Source of the DNA: Sphingosinicella sp942492965
GTDB lineage: Bacteria; Pseudomonadota; Alphaproteobacteria; Sphingomonadales; Sphingomonadaceae
Length of the DNA stretch: 64,000 nt
Assembly: GCA_942492965.1 (NCBI GenBank)
Contig: OW818656.1
Location: 2,232,001-2,296,000, forward strand
Direction of reading: 5' to 3'
Part shown: piece after piece, positions 26,266-35,261 of the stretch
How positions within the stretch are numbered: the stretch's first letter is position 1
How the letters are laid out: each line of letters starts with the position of its first letter
The notes under the pieces: generated by a model
Seen by the model: only the letters and a program-made list of their open reading frames with translations
Databases searched by the model: none
What the model was told of the DNA's origin: nothing
Program-made: the position numbers and the translations under genes

Positions 26266-27762
26266 TCATCGCTGGTTCACGGCTGATTCGCCTCGCATGA
26301 TCTCCAGCTTGACTACGATATGCTTATGTTTTGCTCTTGTTAGATGATAGCCGAATAGGAACAGGGGGGCGACCATCACGATCAGCGCAGGCAATGGTCC
26401 GGCGATCAGGCCGAGCCTTTCAATGACATAGCCCGGAAGCTGGAAGGTGTCCGGACGTGAAGTGATATCGATGGGAAAACCGATGACATCCAAAGCGATG
26501 CCGGCGATCAGGCCGCCCAGACCGGAAGCACCCTTGTAGGCCAGTGTGAGACCGGAGAAGAACAGACCCTCCCGCCGAACCCCGAACAGCCATTCGTGCT
26601 CGTCGGCGGTGTCCGCAAGCATCGACTGGAAAGCCACACCCCCTATCATGACGGTCGTGCCAAACAGGATTCCATTGACGATCAGGATCGGCGTTGTGCT
26701 GGAGGGCGTGAATATCTGCGGTCCGTAGATTTTCACGAGAGGCGGCCACATCAGAAATATCGCGATCCCGAGAAATGCCGAGATCGCGAGGGTGCGCTTC
26801 TCGCTTTTACGCAAAATGAAGCTACTGATCGGCGCCCCCAACAGCGGTCCGAGCGTGGAACTCAGGAGAACCAGCTGGATGGAGAAAGCGTCGAGGCTCC
26901 AGAAGTAGCGCGTTGCGTGCAGCGACAACGATACCGATGCCGAATAGGCAAGAAAGTAGAGCAGAACGGTTCCGAAAAGGACCAGGAACGAGCGATTACG
27001 GCTCAGTTCGATCATCTCGCGTCGGAAACTCGCAAGGAACGGTATCGTCGCCACGGTCGGAGCATGCAGCCGCGGCAGGACTTTCCTGACGGCGACGAGG
27101 GCGACGAACCCGGCGAGCACGATGAACACCGCAGATGTCCAAGCATAAGGGACGTAGCGCGCCCGGGCAAGCAGGCCGCCATCGCCGGACATGTAGATGC
27201 CAAGGCCAAGGACGACGCCAAGCAAGATGCCGGCGCTCTGCGAGATCAGACGGTAGGCCACGATCGAAGCACGCTCCCGATAGTCATCGGTAACTTCGGC
27301 GCCCACGGCCGTATACGGCAGCACAAACCCGGACAGCGTCACCCGCAGGACAATCAGGCAACCCGTGACGTAGATGAATTGCGGGAAGCCTGTCAGAGAC
27401 TCTGGCATGGAAAACAGCACGCCAAACGCAATAGCGAATGGCGGCAGGCTGAACGCCATCCAGGGCAATCGGCGCCCCCAGCGCGAGCGAAGGCGGTCGC
27501 TCGCCAGCCCGATCGCAGGATCGGCGACGGCGTCGACCAGAAGGGCGATCAGTTTTGCCGTGCCCGCCAGCGTGCCCGACATGCCGCACACGGCAGTCAG
27601 ATAGAACAACAGGAAGAAGCCGAATCCCGCAGCAACAATGCCGTCAGCGAGCGCGCCCGCGCCATAACCTGCCTTGAGACCGAACGATAGTGGATGGCTG
27701 CGCATGGCAGTTGCCGTTGACAGACGATCTGGGGCTGTGGATTCCGCTTCTGCTTGAGGCAT
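26266..27762 (-). CDS. GPH-type MFS sugar/cation symporter
   Basis: A 498-aa inner-membrane transporter with about 12 segments. The DAVADPAIGLASDRLRSRWG and GRRLPWMAFSLPP segments are the loop signature of the glycoside-pentoside-hexuronide:cation symporter (MFS_2) family. ATG 27762 is preferred over the GTG directly before it because AAGG lies 7 bases upstream. It is last of the operon with a TBDR, an S12 hydrolase and an alpha/beta hydrolase. It probably carries a glycoside-like or hydrolysed product across the inner membrane. Confidence 0.87.
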   Translation of the reverse strand: MPQAEAESTAPDRLSTATAMRSHPLSFGLKAGYGAGALADGIVAAGFGFFLLFYLTAVCGMSGTLAGTAKLIALLVDAVADPAIGLASDRLRSRWGRRLPWMAFSLPPFAIAFGVLFSMPESLTGFPQFIYVTGCLIVLRVTLSGFVLPYTAVGAEVTDDYRERASIVAYRLISQSAGILLGVVLGLGIYMSGDGGLLARARYVPYAWTSAVFIVLAGFVALVAVRKVLPRLHAPTVATIPFLASFRREMIELSRNRSFLVLFGTVLLYFLAYSASVSLSLHATRYFWSLDAFSIQLVLLSSTLGPLLGAPISSFILRKSEKRTLAISAFLGIAIFLMWPPLVKIYGPQIFTPSSTTPILIVNGILFGTTVMIGGVAFQSMLADTADEHEWLFGVRREGLFFSGLTLAYKGASGLGGLIAGIALDVIGFPIDITSRPDTFQLPGYVIERLGLIAGPLPALIVMVAPLFLFGYHLTRAKHKHIVVKLEIMRGESAVNQR

Positions 27763-27802
27763 CACTCTGCCTTCACTGTCAGCGTTGCCACGGCAGGCGG
27801 AC

Positions 27803-28591
27803 TCATTTCATTGCTCCCGCAGGTTTGTGGGATTCGATGAAGTCCGCGAGGCTCTCGGCGGCGGAAGCACCATGAATTTCAAACGCGGCGATGTGGTCGC
27901 CGGGTAATTCTATAAACGGGATGTCGTGCTTTGCTGCGAATTGCTGGCTCGCCGCATAATAAAGATCGTCGCCGCCCATCCAGAATGCGACCGGGGCCGG
28001 AACGCGGGCCACTCCCTCCGCAAGTCCGTCAAGATCGTTCATCCCCTCGATTGCTGACGCGAGGGATGATTCCTCCTTCTTGCCGACCCACGCTGCTATC
28101 TCGGGATTAACCTCCCGTGCAAGCGCGATCAGGTACGGGCCTGTTATCTCGGGAATCCCCCAAACGGCGGCGGGGGTATACATGCCATCGACAACGTCCC
28201 AGCCACCGATCGCCAGGGTGGCTACCCTATCAGGATAATAGGTAGCGAACGCCGAAGCCATCCAGCCGCCCATCGAGTAGCCGACGACATGCGCACGCTC
28301 AATTGCCAGGACATCGAGGACTGCGGCGAGGTGCGCTGCGCGCCGCTTGGCGGTGTAGTGCCCGGGTTCAACCGGTGCGTCGCTCCCGCCGTGGCCCAGC
28401 GAATCCGGTGCTACGACCCGGTAGCGTGCGGTAAGCTTCCGGCCGAAATCGCGCTGCAGGATGTCCGTTCCGGAACCGAAAGCCCCATGAAGTAAAAGCA
28501 GGGGCTCACCGCGGCCGCGTTCGACGAAATGGATGCGCTGGTCGCCAGCTTGGGCATGGCCGCTTTTGAGAGGAACCTCAGTCTGTTCCAC
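27803..28591 (-). CDS. Alpha/beta hydrolase
   Basis: A 262-aa cytoplasmic alpha/beta hydrolase. LLLLHGAFGSG forms the oxyanion hole region, the nucleophile Ser is in VVGYSMGGWMA, and the catalytic His is in LPGDHIAAFE. No signal peptide. The start overlaps the end of the upstream S12 gene by 14 bases, indicating coupling. An esterase or lactonase role in a receptor-permease cassette is inferred. Confidence 0.87.
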   Translation of the reverse strand: MEQTEVPLKSGHAQAGDQRIHFVERGRGEPLLLLHGAFGSGTDILQRDFGRKLTARYRVVAPDSLGHGGSDAPVEPGHYTAKRRAAHLAAVLDVLAIERAHVVGYSMGGWMASAFATYYPDRVATLAIGGWDVVDGMYTPAAVWGIPEITGPYLIALAREVNPEIAAWVGKKEESSLASAIEGMNDLDGLAEGVARVPAPVAFWMGGDDLYYAASQQFAAKHDIPFIELPGDHIAAFEIHGASAAESLADFIESHKPAGAMK

Positions 28592-29888
28592 GCTGCTGCT
28601 CCTCCACCCTGCCTCCGCCCGCGCTCAAGGCATCGTAGATTCCCCGCTGATAGACAGGCAGTGCGCGCCTTCCCGCTGCGCCGACCCCGGTGGCGATCGT
28701 CGATCCGGACTGGGCGGAGACCGGCACCTGATGCTGGATCAGATAAATCATGACAAGATCATTGGCTGGATCGGCTTGCCACCACGTTCCAAAGATTCCC
28801 GGCCACGTGTAGGAGCCCGCCGCACCGCAGGCATAGGGATTGTCGGTGACGTCTTCCGCCATGGAAAGGCCCAGTCCGAAGCCGGATTTCCGCCACAGGG
28901 GCATGCCCGCGAAGGGCACCTGACGCTGTGCCGCAGTGAGGCGGTTGGTCAGCATGCTTTCGACCGTCTCCTGCCGCATGAGTCGCACGCCTTCGAACTC
29001 ACCGCGTTGAAGGAGCATCCGGGCAAACCTGTGGTAGTCCCCGGCGCTGGAGATCAGCCCCCCGCCGCCCGGCGTGTAGCCCGGCGGTTCATCGTACATA
29101 CTCATCTCAACCTTCGACAACCCGCCGGCCGCTTCATCAAATTCGTAGATGCTGGCGAGGCGATCACGTTTTGCTGGTGGCAGCCAGAAGTCGGTATCGG
29201 TCATTCCAAGAGGTTCGAAAATTCGTTCGCGCAGCACATCACGCAGCGGGCGCCCCTCGATCCGTCCGATGAGGAAACCCAGAACGTCCGTCGAATGGCC
29301 GTAATGAAACCGCTCGCCCGGCTGGTAGGCGAGCGGCAGGGTACCCAGCGCCGCCAGCCATTCGTCCGGCGTCATCGTATTCATCGACGGATTGCCTAGC
29401 ACATCGAAATAGGCCTGCTGGATCGGCCCCTCGGAAAAGAAGCCGTAGGAAAGGCCGGACCGATGGGTGAGCAGATCCTCGAAGGTTATCGGGCGCCCAG
29501 CGGGCTCGGTCTCGTCAAGTGGGCCTGCCGCTGCGCAAAGCACCCGCGGATCGGCAAGTTCAGGCGCCCACGTGGAGATCGGCTGGTCGAGTGCGATCCG
29601 CTTCTCCTCCACCAGCCGCAGCGCGGCTGCCGATGTGATTGGCTTCGTCATCGAGGCTATTCGAAATAGGGTATCGGTCCGCATCGGCGACGCGCTTTCC
29701 ATGTCCCGCCAGCCGAGGGCTGAGGACTGGACGATGGTTCCCGATTTCGAGGTAAGCGTGACGATTCCGGAAAGCTCACCCCGGTCGATGAATGCCTGCA
29801 ATGCAGGTTCGACCGCGGCGAGCCTCTCCCGGTCGAAGCCATGTGCGCTGTGGACTGCGTCAGCGATCACCGCCGCGAACCTTTCCAA
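28578..29888 (-). CDS. Serine hydrolase of the beta-lactamase/S12 family (EstB-like)
   Basis: A 436-aa class C beta-lactamase-fold enzyme. It has the SxxK nucleophile motif (IASMTKPITS) and a YGHS in the position of the Tyr of YxN, in the arrangement used by family VIII esterases such as EstB. No signal peptide is evident, so it is probably cytoplasmic. The start is unclear: a TTG gives the longest form, while a GTG at 29870 with GGAAAGG upstream may be the real one. It follows the TBDR by about 20 bases and overlaps the next gene. Likely an esterase, amidase or D-peptidase; which one cannot be told. Confidence 0.83.
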   Translation of the reverse strand: MERFAAVIADAVHSAHGFDRERLAAVEPALQAFIDRGELSGIVTLTSKSGTIVQSSALGWRDMESASPMRTDTLFRIASMTKPITSAAALRLVEEKRIALDQPISTWAPELADPRVLCAAAGPLDETEPAGRPITFEDLLTHRSGLSYGFFSEGPIQQAYFDVLGNPSMNTMTPDEWLAALGTLPLAYQPGERFHYGHSTDVLGFLIGRIEGRPLRDVLRERIFEPLGMTDTDFWLPPAKRDRLASIYEFDEAAGGLSKVEMSMYDEPPGYTPGGGGLISSAGDYHRFARMLLQRGEFEGVRLMRQETVESMLTNRLTAAQRQVPFAGMPLWRKSGFGLGLSMAEDVTDNPYACGAAGSYTWPGIFGTWWQADPANDLVMIYLIQHQVPVSAQSGSTIATGVGAAGRRALPVYQRGIYDALSAGGGRVEEQQRGTD

Positions 29889-29909
29889 ATGATGAGCCGT
29901 ACAGGGGGG

Positions 29910-32135
29910 TCAGAACTTGAATTCCGCGCTCAGTCCATACATCCGGGGCTGTCCCACGGCGCCGCCCAGGCTCGGATTGCCCTGGCTCACGTTCGCTTCG
30001 GCGTACGTAACGTAGAAAGCGTCTGTGACGTTGCGGACGAACGCATCCACCCGCCAGCTTCCGTCGACCCGACCTAGGGAAGCGGACAGGTTTAGCAACC
30101 CATAGGCCTTCTGGGCATTGAGCGGGTGGTTGAAGAACGAGAAATACACCTTGCTCTGCCACTGATAGTCGGCGCGAAAGATGGCTTGCAGATTGCCCCC
30201 CAGCGGCGCGGTGTAGATTCCCGATGTCGTGAATTGCCATTCCGGTGCCCGCGTCAGCCTGTTGCCAGACAGGTCGCGCAGGCCGAGCTCCGGATAGATC
30301 AGGTCGTTCGTCTCAAGTTCGTCGTATGTGGCATCGAGCCAGGTTCCCGCGGCTCTCAACATCAACTGATCGGTCACGGAGGCGTCGACGGAAGCCTCGA
30401 TACCCTTGATCGTGGCGCTGCTCGCATTGATCACGTTGGGCAGCAGGACGCCAGTGGTCTCGTTCAGAACGCGCAGGTTCTGCTGCACATTGGTGTAATC
30501 CATGTAGAAGCCGGTCAACGAGGTCTGAACACGGTTGTCGAGCAGGTTCGCCTTGACCCCCGCTTCGTAGTTCCAGATGAATTCCGGCTCGAATTCATCG
30601 AACGTGCCGTCGGATGTCGCGAAGGCGTTGATGCCGCCAGCTTTGAAGCCGCGCGATACACTCGCATACAGCAACAGGTCAGGATTCGGCATGTAATCGA
30701 TCGCGAAGCGAGGCGTGAAAGCTTCCCAGGCTCGCTTCGCGTTCACGGTCGGTAGCGGAAAGCCGGAGAAGAAATCGACTTCGCGATAGTGTTTCTCATC
30801 ATGGGTATAGCGGCCGCCGACAGTGAACCGTAGCTTGTCCGACAGCCGGTAACGCCACTGCGTGTAGAAAGCGAAAGAGTTCAGCGTCTGGTCGGCGGTG
30901 AAATCGAACGTATCGACCGGGAGGCCCGCACTGGGCAGACCGAACAGCAGGGGCTCGTGCGATTTGGAATTGAGGTAGATGCCGCCAAGGATGAGATCCA
31001 GCCTCTCCGACAGGTCCGTGGTAAGCGTCACCTCCTGAGACCGTTGCTCGACGTCGGTTTCCAGATAGTCGAAGACGGCGAGAGTATCGACCAGCGCGCC
31101 GCCGAACTGACCGCTGTTCTTGTTCGCGACATACCCAGTAATCGACGTGAGATTGGTGGCGAGATCAAGATCCCAGCTTAGCCGCAGGATTCCCTTTTCG
31201 CCCTCGACTCGACGATTCGATGGGTAGTTGGCGCGAAATGTCCTCGCGTCCTTGTCATATTCGACCGAGCCGATCGCCTCGGCATAGGACGGCCTGTCGG
31301 GCCTTGCGCGGCCGAGACCGAAGATCATCGGCGAGGAATCGTCGACAAACTTCTCGACGATGAGACTCGCCGTGAAATCGGGGCTGAAATTGGCAAGAAG
31401 TGTCGCCCGCGCCTTGAAGTTGTCGGCATTGTTGAACCTCTCGCCGGTCAGCGTGTTCGTGGCCCAACCGTCCGACCTTTCCCGGCGGACCGCCAGCCGT
31501 CCCATGAGGACATCGCCTGCAAGTGGACCGCTTATCATGCCCTCGGCCATCCGGTAGTCGAAGCTGGCGATCGCGGCCCTCACGCGCCCCTCGAAGCGGT
31601 CGGTCGGGAGGGCAGAATGGATGTTGATGGTGCCGCCGGTGGCATTACGCCCTGCGATGGTTCCCTGCGGTCCCCTGAGCACCTCGATGCGCGCCACGTC
31701 CATGAATGCGGCATCGAACATGGTTGGGCTCGAAAATGGCACGCCATCCTGTGCGATGGAAACGCCGGGTTCGGAACTTATGTTGATGAGCTCGGCGCCC
31801 ACCCCGCGGATGGAAACGAAATTGTCGATTGGTCCTTTGCCGAACTGAAGATTGGGCGCGACCTGTTTCAGGCTCTCGATATCGGTGACACCGGCGTTCT
31901 CCAAATCTTCTCCGGTAAAAGCCGAAATGGCGATGGGAACGCTCTGTGCGCTTTCAGCGCGTTTTTCCGCCGTGACGATGATTTCGCCCAGGCGCTCGAC
32001 GTCAGCTTCATCCTGTCCTGCGGCATTTCGGCTGGAATCCACATCCTGTGCCGAGGCATGCGTTGCAGCCGCGGCCAAAGCGATAGTGGTGAATACGCAC
32101 GAAGCGAGCCGTGCCCGCGCGGAAATGAAGCGCAT
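29910..32135 (-). CDS. TonB-dependent receptor 3
   Basis: A 741-aa outer-membrane receptor with a signal peptide ending at THASAQ, TonB-box/plug start GEIIVTAEKRAESAQ, plug motif IEVLRGPQGTIAGRNATGG, and the C-terminal strand GLSAEFKF. GGGGAGAGAG precedes the ATG. It is first gene of the operon with two hydrolases and a GPH permease. A palindromic operator candidate lies about 30 bases upstream of the start. Confidence 0.94.
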   Translation of the reverse strand: MRFISARARLASCVFTTIALAAAATHASAQDVDSSRNAAGQDEADVERLGEIIVTAEKRAESAQSVPIAISAFTGEDLENAGVTDIESLKQVAPNLQFGKGPIDNFVSIRGVGAELINISSEPGVSIAQDGVPFSSPTMFDAAFMDVARIEVLRGPQGTIAGRNATGGTINIHSALPTDRFEGRVRAAIASFDYRMAEGMISGPLAGDVLMGRLAVRRERSDGWATNTLTGERFNNADNFKARATLLANFSPDFTASLIVEKFVDDSSPMIFGLGRARPDRPSYAEAIGSVEYDKDARTFRANYPSNRRVEGEKGILRLSWDLDLATNLTSITGYVANKNSGQFGGALVDTLAVFDYLETDVEQRSQEVTLTTDLSERLDLILGGIYLNSKSHEPLLFGLPSAGLPVDTFDFTADQTLNSFAFYTQWRYRLSDKLRFTVGGRYTHDEKHYREVDFFSGFPLPTVNAKRAWEAFTPRFAIDYMPNPDLLLYASVSRGFKAGGINAFATSDGTFDEFEPEFIWNYEAGVKANLLDNRVQTSLTGFYMDYTNVQQNLRVLNETTGVLLPNVINASSATIKGIEASVDASVTDQLMLRAAGTWLDATYDELETNDLIYPELGLRDLSGNRLTRAPEWQFTTSGIYTAPLGGNLQAIFRADYQWQSKVYFSFFNHPLNAQKAYGLLNLSASLGRVDGSWRVDAFVRNVTDAFYVTYAEANVSQGNPSLGGAVGQPRMYGLSAEFKF

Positions 32136-32159
32136 TTCTCTCTCCCCAAAGAATTCGTT

Positions 32160-32182
32160 CGTTTATTTAGCACTAAGTCAGT
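32160..32182. promoter_or_regulatory. Operator candidate upstream of TBDR 3 (TTAGCACTAA)
   Basis: TTAGCACTAA at 32167-32176 has arms TTAG/CTAA. Read on the other strand, the wider site TGACTTAGTGCTAAATAA matches the site at 34648-34666 upstream of the ligase gene (TGATTTAGTGCTAAGTTAA) closely. It lies 32 bases from the receptor start, in a position for repression by the adjacent TetR protein. Confidence 0.6.
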
Positions 32183-32255
32183 GAAATTGGTACGGCATAG
32201 ATGGCGGGCTGGCAAGCCCCTTCGCTTTCGCCATTCCGACCCCCGGAACATGCTG

Positions 32256-32275
32256 GTTTATTCAGTGATAAATGA
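32256..32275. promoter_or_regulatory. Weaker copy of the same operator upstream of TetR B
   Basis: TTCAGTGATAAAT (32261-32273) differs at two positions from TTTAGTGCTAAAT on the receptor-proximal site. It lies about 110 bases before the TetR gene start at 32382, suggesting autoregulation. Confidence 0.45.
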
Positions 32276-32381
32276 GCTAAGGATCAGGCGTTTGCCGAGT
32301 AAGCCGGACGGGACAGAGCTTCCCAGTGATGGGGTCGATCCCGGTATCGAGCGATCGGAACCGCAACCAAAGTCAGAGGCC

Positions 32382-33080
32382 ATGACCGCAGCACCCAGAC
32401 CAGCCACCCGCAAGACCCGCGCCGAGCAGCGCGCAGCGACATTGAAGACGATCCTGGACACCAGCGAGGAACTGTTCGCTCAGCTCGGCTATTTCGGTGT
32501 CACCATCAAGGACGTCGCCAATCGGATGGACACACATCCGGCGCTCATTCATTATTATTTCGATGGAAATGACGCCAAAAAGGCGATGTTCGACGCAGTT
32601 TTCGAGCGGCGCGTGGCCTATGCGGTAGAGGCGCGAACTGCGGGGCTGGATGCCTACGAGGCAGAAGTGGGCGACCATCCGACGATCGAGGGGGCACTTC
32701 GCGCCTATTACGACAGCGCCTTCGACGTCTATATGGACGATGACGACAATTGGCGCAGCTTCGGGCGGATCTTCGCTCAAGTGAACAACGCACCCGGATA
32801 TGGCGCGGAAATGATGGACGCCTACTTCGATCCCCTTGTGCTCAGGCTGATTGGCCTTCTACAGAAGGCCACGCCCGACGCTTCTCCGGAAGACCTGTTC
32901 TGGAGCTTCCAGTTCACCTCGGGCGCCTATTCGCTGATCCTTTCGCGGACCGGGCGAATCGACCGCCTTTCGAGCAACCTGTGCAAGTCCGACGATTTCG
33001 CTGCTGTCCGGGAGCGGTTTGTGACGTTTATGGCAGGAGGTTTCGAGGCGCTGTACAAGCGACGCAAGACCGCCAAGTAA
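32382..33080 (+). CDS. TetR-family regulator B
   Basis: A 232-aa TetR-type protein. The HTH runs from TILDTSEELFAQLGYFG to THPALIHYYFDGNDAKKAMF, with a long C-terminal ligand domain. ATG 32382 is the first start close to the HTH; the frame is open upstream as far as the divergent receptor gene, and ATG 32250 is possible but adds an unlikely tail. It is divergent from the receptor operon and convergent with the ligase gene. Matching palindromes at all three promoters point to it as their regulator. Confidence 0.87.
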   Translation: MTAAPRPATRKTRAEQRAATLKTILDTSEELFAQLGYFGVTIKDVANRMDTHPALIHYYFDGNDAKKAMFDAVFERRVAYAVEARTAGLDAYEAEVGDHPTIEGALRAYYDSAFDVYMDDDDNWRSFGRIFAQVNNAPGYGAEMMDAYFDPLVLRLIGLLQKATPDASPEDLFWSFQFTSGAYSLILSRTGRIDRLSSNLCKSDDFAAVRERFVTFMAGGFEALYKRRKTAK

Positions 33081-33113
33081 ACGGGATGCCCGAGGTCCGT
33101 CGGGAGCAAGCGC

Positions 33114-34574
33114 TCATCGGCTGACGTTAGCTAGGCATTCATCGCGCAGGGCAGATCGGCGCACTTTCCCAGCTTCGTCGCGCAGCGATTGCATAGTGAA
33201 TTCAATGGACTTTGGAAGTTTGTAGCGGGCGAGATGGCGGGAAACGAACGCGAGGAGTTCCTCCTGTTCGAGCGTTGCTCCCTCAACTGGCTGCACGATC
33301 GCATGAACCAAGGCACCCCATTCCTCGTCTGGAAGCCCGATCACCGCACTCGTGTGGACATTGGGATGCGCCTCGATCGCGGCTTCGACTTCTGCAGGAT
33401 AGATATTGGCACCCCCCGATATGATCAGGTCGTTCCGACGATCAGACAGGTAGAGGTAGCCCTCTTCGTCGATCGACCCCAAGTCGCCGTTGGATTCCCA
33501 TTCACCGATCCGCCGCGAGGGACTTTCGAGGTATCGATAAGTCGATCCTACGCCGGTATCCGGCCGAAAATAGACTTCGCCCACCTGGCCCGGGGGGCAT
33601 TCGCGGCCCTCTTCGTCCAGGATTTTCATGCGGAAGCCTTCCCTCACTTTTCCGACCGAGCCTTCGTGTTCGAGCCAGTCCTTGCCAGAAATGATGGTCG
33701 AGCCAATCCCCTCGGTGCTTCCATAATACTCCCAGACCCGCTCGCTGCCGAGCCAGTCGATCCAGGCCTTCTTGAGCCACGGCGCGCATGGCGCAGCCAT
33801 GTGCAGCATCATGCGAAGTCCAGGCAGTGAAAAGCGCGACAGGACATCGGGGCCCAACTGCCAGATGCGGTGCATCATCGTGGGTACCATCGTTACCCAG
33901 TTGACCTCGTGCTCCTCGATCAATTCCAGCGCGCGCAGCGCATCAAACCGCTCCATCTCGACGATCGTAGCGCCGACGAACATGCCCATCGTGATGCAGT
34001 GGAAGGGGGCATTATGGTATAGTGGGCCGGGGTTGAGGATAACGTCTCCCGGCCTTTGGCCGAGGAACCCATTCCGCGGGTTCCATCGTGCGGCCATGGC
34101 GTCGACGATGACCTTGGGCCGCCCGGTTGACCCTCCGCTGGTCATGGCCTTCCAATGCGACGCAGTCGCTTCGGGCAGAGGTTCCGCCGACAGATCCTCA
34201 TGCGCGCGTGTCGATCCTGCGACCGACGGAAGACCGGTCCGGGGCGTTTCGCCGACGAACAGGCTTGGCCGGACGATCTCCAGGATCGCGTTCGCCTCCG
34301 CGGGCGGCAGCTTTGCCGAAACGATGTTGGGCGTGGCGCCCAGCTTCCAGATTGCGAACACCGTTTCGTAGAAGTCGAGACCATTCGGCAACGACACGGT
34401 GACAAAATCGTCCTTGCGGACGCCGTGTCTCGCCAGTAGCCGAGCTCGCCGGTTGGATCTCGCGTCGAGTTCCGCGAAGGACAGCCGCTTATCGCGGAAG
34501 ATCAGTGCGATCCGGCCGGCTCTAGCGGATGCATGGTATTGCAGCAAGGATGCCAGAGGGATCTCGTCAGACAT
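33114..34574 (-). CDS. AMP-dependent acyl-CoA ligase
   Basis: A 486-aa ANL-superfamily enzyme that activates a carboxylic acid with ATP and CoA. It shows the P-loop-like TSGGSTGRPK, the YGSTEG motif, SDRRNDLIISGG at the hinge and the catalytic Lys in RDEAGKVRRS. The closest feel is bile-acid or fatty/aryl-acid CoA ligases, slightly shorter than average. It is monocistronic on the minus strand with its own copy of the TTAGTGCTAA operator, so it probably activates the acid released by the hydrolases of the same module. Confidence 0.9.
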   Translation of the reverse strand: MSDEIPLASLLQYHASARAGRIALIFRDKRLSFAELDARSNRRARLLARHGVRKDDFVTVSLPNGLDFYETVFAIWKLGATPNIVSAKLPPAEANAILEIVRPSLFVGETPRTGLPSVAGSTRAHEDLSAEPLPEATASHWKAMTSGGSTGRPKVIVDAMAARWNPRNGFLGQRPGDVILNPGPLYHNAPFHCITMGMFVGATIVEMERFDALRALELIEEHEVNWVTMVPTMMHRIWQLGPDVLSRFSLPGLRMMLHMAAPCAPWLKKAWIDWLGSERVWEYYGSTEGIGSTIISGKDWLEHEGSVGKVREGFRMKILDEEGRECPPGQVGEVYFRPDTGVGSTYRYLESPSRRIGEWESNGDLGSIDEEGYLYLSDRRNDLIISGGANIYPAEVEAAIEAHPNVHTSAVIGLPDEEWGALVHAIVQPVEGATLEQEELLAFVSRHLARYKLPKSIEFTMQSLRDEAGKVRRSALRDECLANVSR

Positions 34575-34644
34575 GTCCTGATTTCCTGTTTCAGCTTTGC
34601 CGTGCGTGTGCGTGACGATGCTCTCCTTTCGGATGCATCTACTA

Positions 34645-34666
34645 GTTGATTTAGTGCTAAGTTAAT
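34645..34666. promoter_or_regulatory. Operator candidate upstream of the acyl-CoA ligase (TTAGTGCTAA)
   Basis: TTAGTGCTAA at 34651-34660 is the exact reverse complement of TTAGCACTAA at 32167-32176, and the match extends on both sides (TGAxTTAGTGCTAAxT). It lies about 77 bases upstream of the ligase start at 34574, tying this gene to TetR B and the receptor operon. Confidence 0.6.
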
Positions 34667-34679
34667 ATATCTGTCGAGG

Positions 34680-35130
34680 GGGGGTAAAGCGCATCCTGAG
34701 AGGCTTGAAGGACCTGGCCGTCCATCAGGCCCTGATACAGGGCGCCGAGGCTTGGCAGCTCCCGGATGGCGACAAGGTCGTCGCGGTTCGCCCAGGGGAA
34801 GCTTCAAAGCAGACAACGGCACAGCTCGTGTTGCTGCTGCAAGAGCAGGTCTGGGGATTGCCTATCCCTCCGACGGCTACCGATGAACATATCCTCTTTG
34901 GCGCGCTCGTTCAGGTTAGGGCGCATCATCACCCGCCTAGGGCGGGCATTTATGTCATCCGCCCGCCCGATCAGTGCTCCGTATGCAAGGTCCGGGTGCT
35001 TACCAAGATGCTCATCGAGCGTTTCGAACAAGCTTTACACGCTGAGGTAGCCGCTCGTTCCTTTTGCTCACCGAAAGCCGACGGTCAGGAAACGGCCCAG
35101 TTGCCGTCCTCGGCGAGCTGCTGAATGAAT
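34680..35130 (-). pseudogene. Possible broken hypothetical gene
   Basis: The minus strand from about 35031 reads a protein-like frame (LDEHLGKHPDLAYGALIGRA, then VMMRPNLNERAKEDMFIG). It meets a TGA near 34804 and continues in the same frame as SFPWANRDDLVAIRELPSLG. This looks like one gene broken by a stop, or two fragments, but I do not recognise the family. The opposite-strand frame over the same bases is judged a shadow. Confidence 0.35.
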
Positions 35131-35135
35131 GGCAG

Positions 35136-35261
35136 CTACCGATGCACGAAGCCGAGGCCGGGAATGACGGCGAGCACGGCGGCCGCGGTCCGCGCGCTGG
35201 CAGCGACGGTGATGGGCACCGCGCAAAGGGCCAGCGCGAACACGAATTTGAGCCAGTTCAT
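35136..35261 (-). CDS. Small membrane peptide (41 aa)
   Basis: A 41-aa hydrophobic peptide (MNWLKFVFALALCAVPITV, then a small-residue stretch AAAVLAVIPG) with one or two membrane segments. Its ATG overlaps the stop of the upstream MFS gene (ATGA), so it would be translationally coupled to the transporter. Coupling and hydrophobicity suggest a small accessory membrane protein, but no family is recognised and it may be fortuitous. Confidence 0.45.
   Translation of the reverse strand: MNWLKFVFALALCAVPITVAASARTAAAVLAVIPGLGFVHR

Noticed and set aside
26596..27690. A 364-aa plus-strand frame
   Set aside because: It is antisense to the GPH symporter and rich in Arg, Gln and His without any domain.
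31617..32381. N-terminal extension of TetR B to 31617
   Set aside because: It would overlap the receptor gene antisense and has no HTH or start signal; ATG 32382 is close to the HTH.
34705..35124. A 139-aa plus-strand frame
   Set aside because: The opposite strand looks more protein-like (although broken), and the frame has no motif or ribosome binding site.
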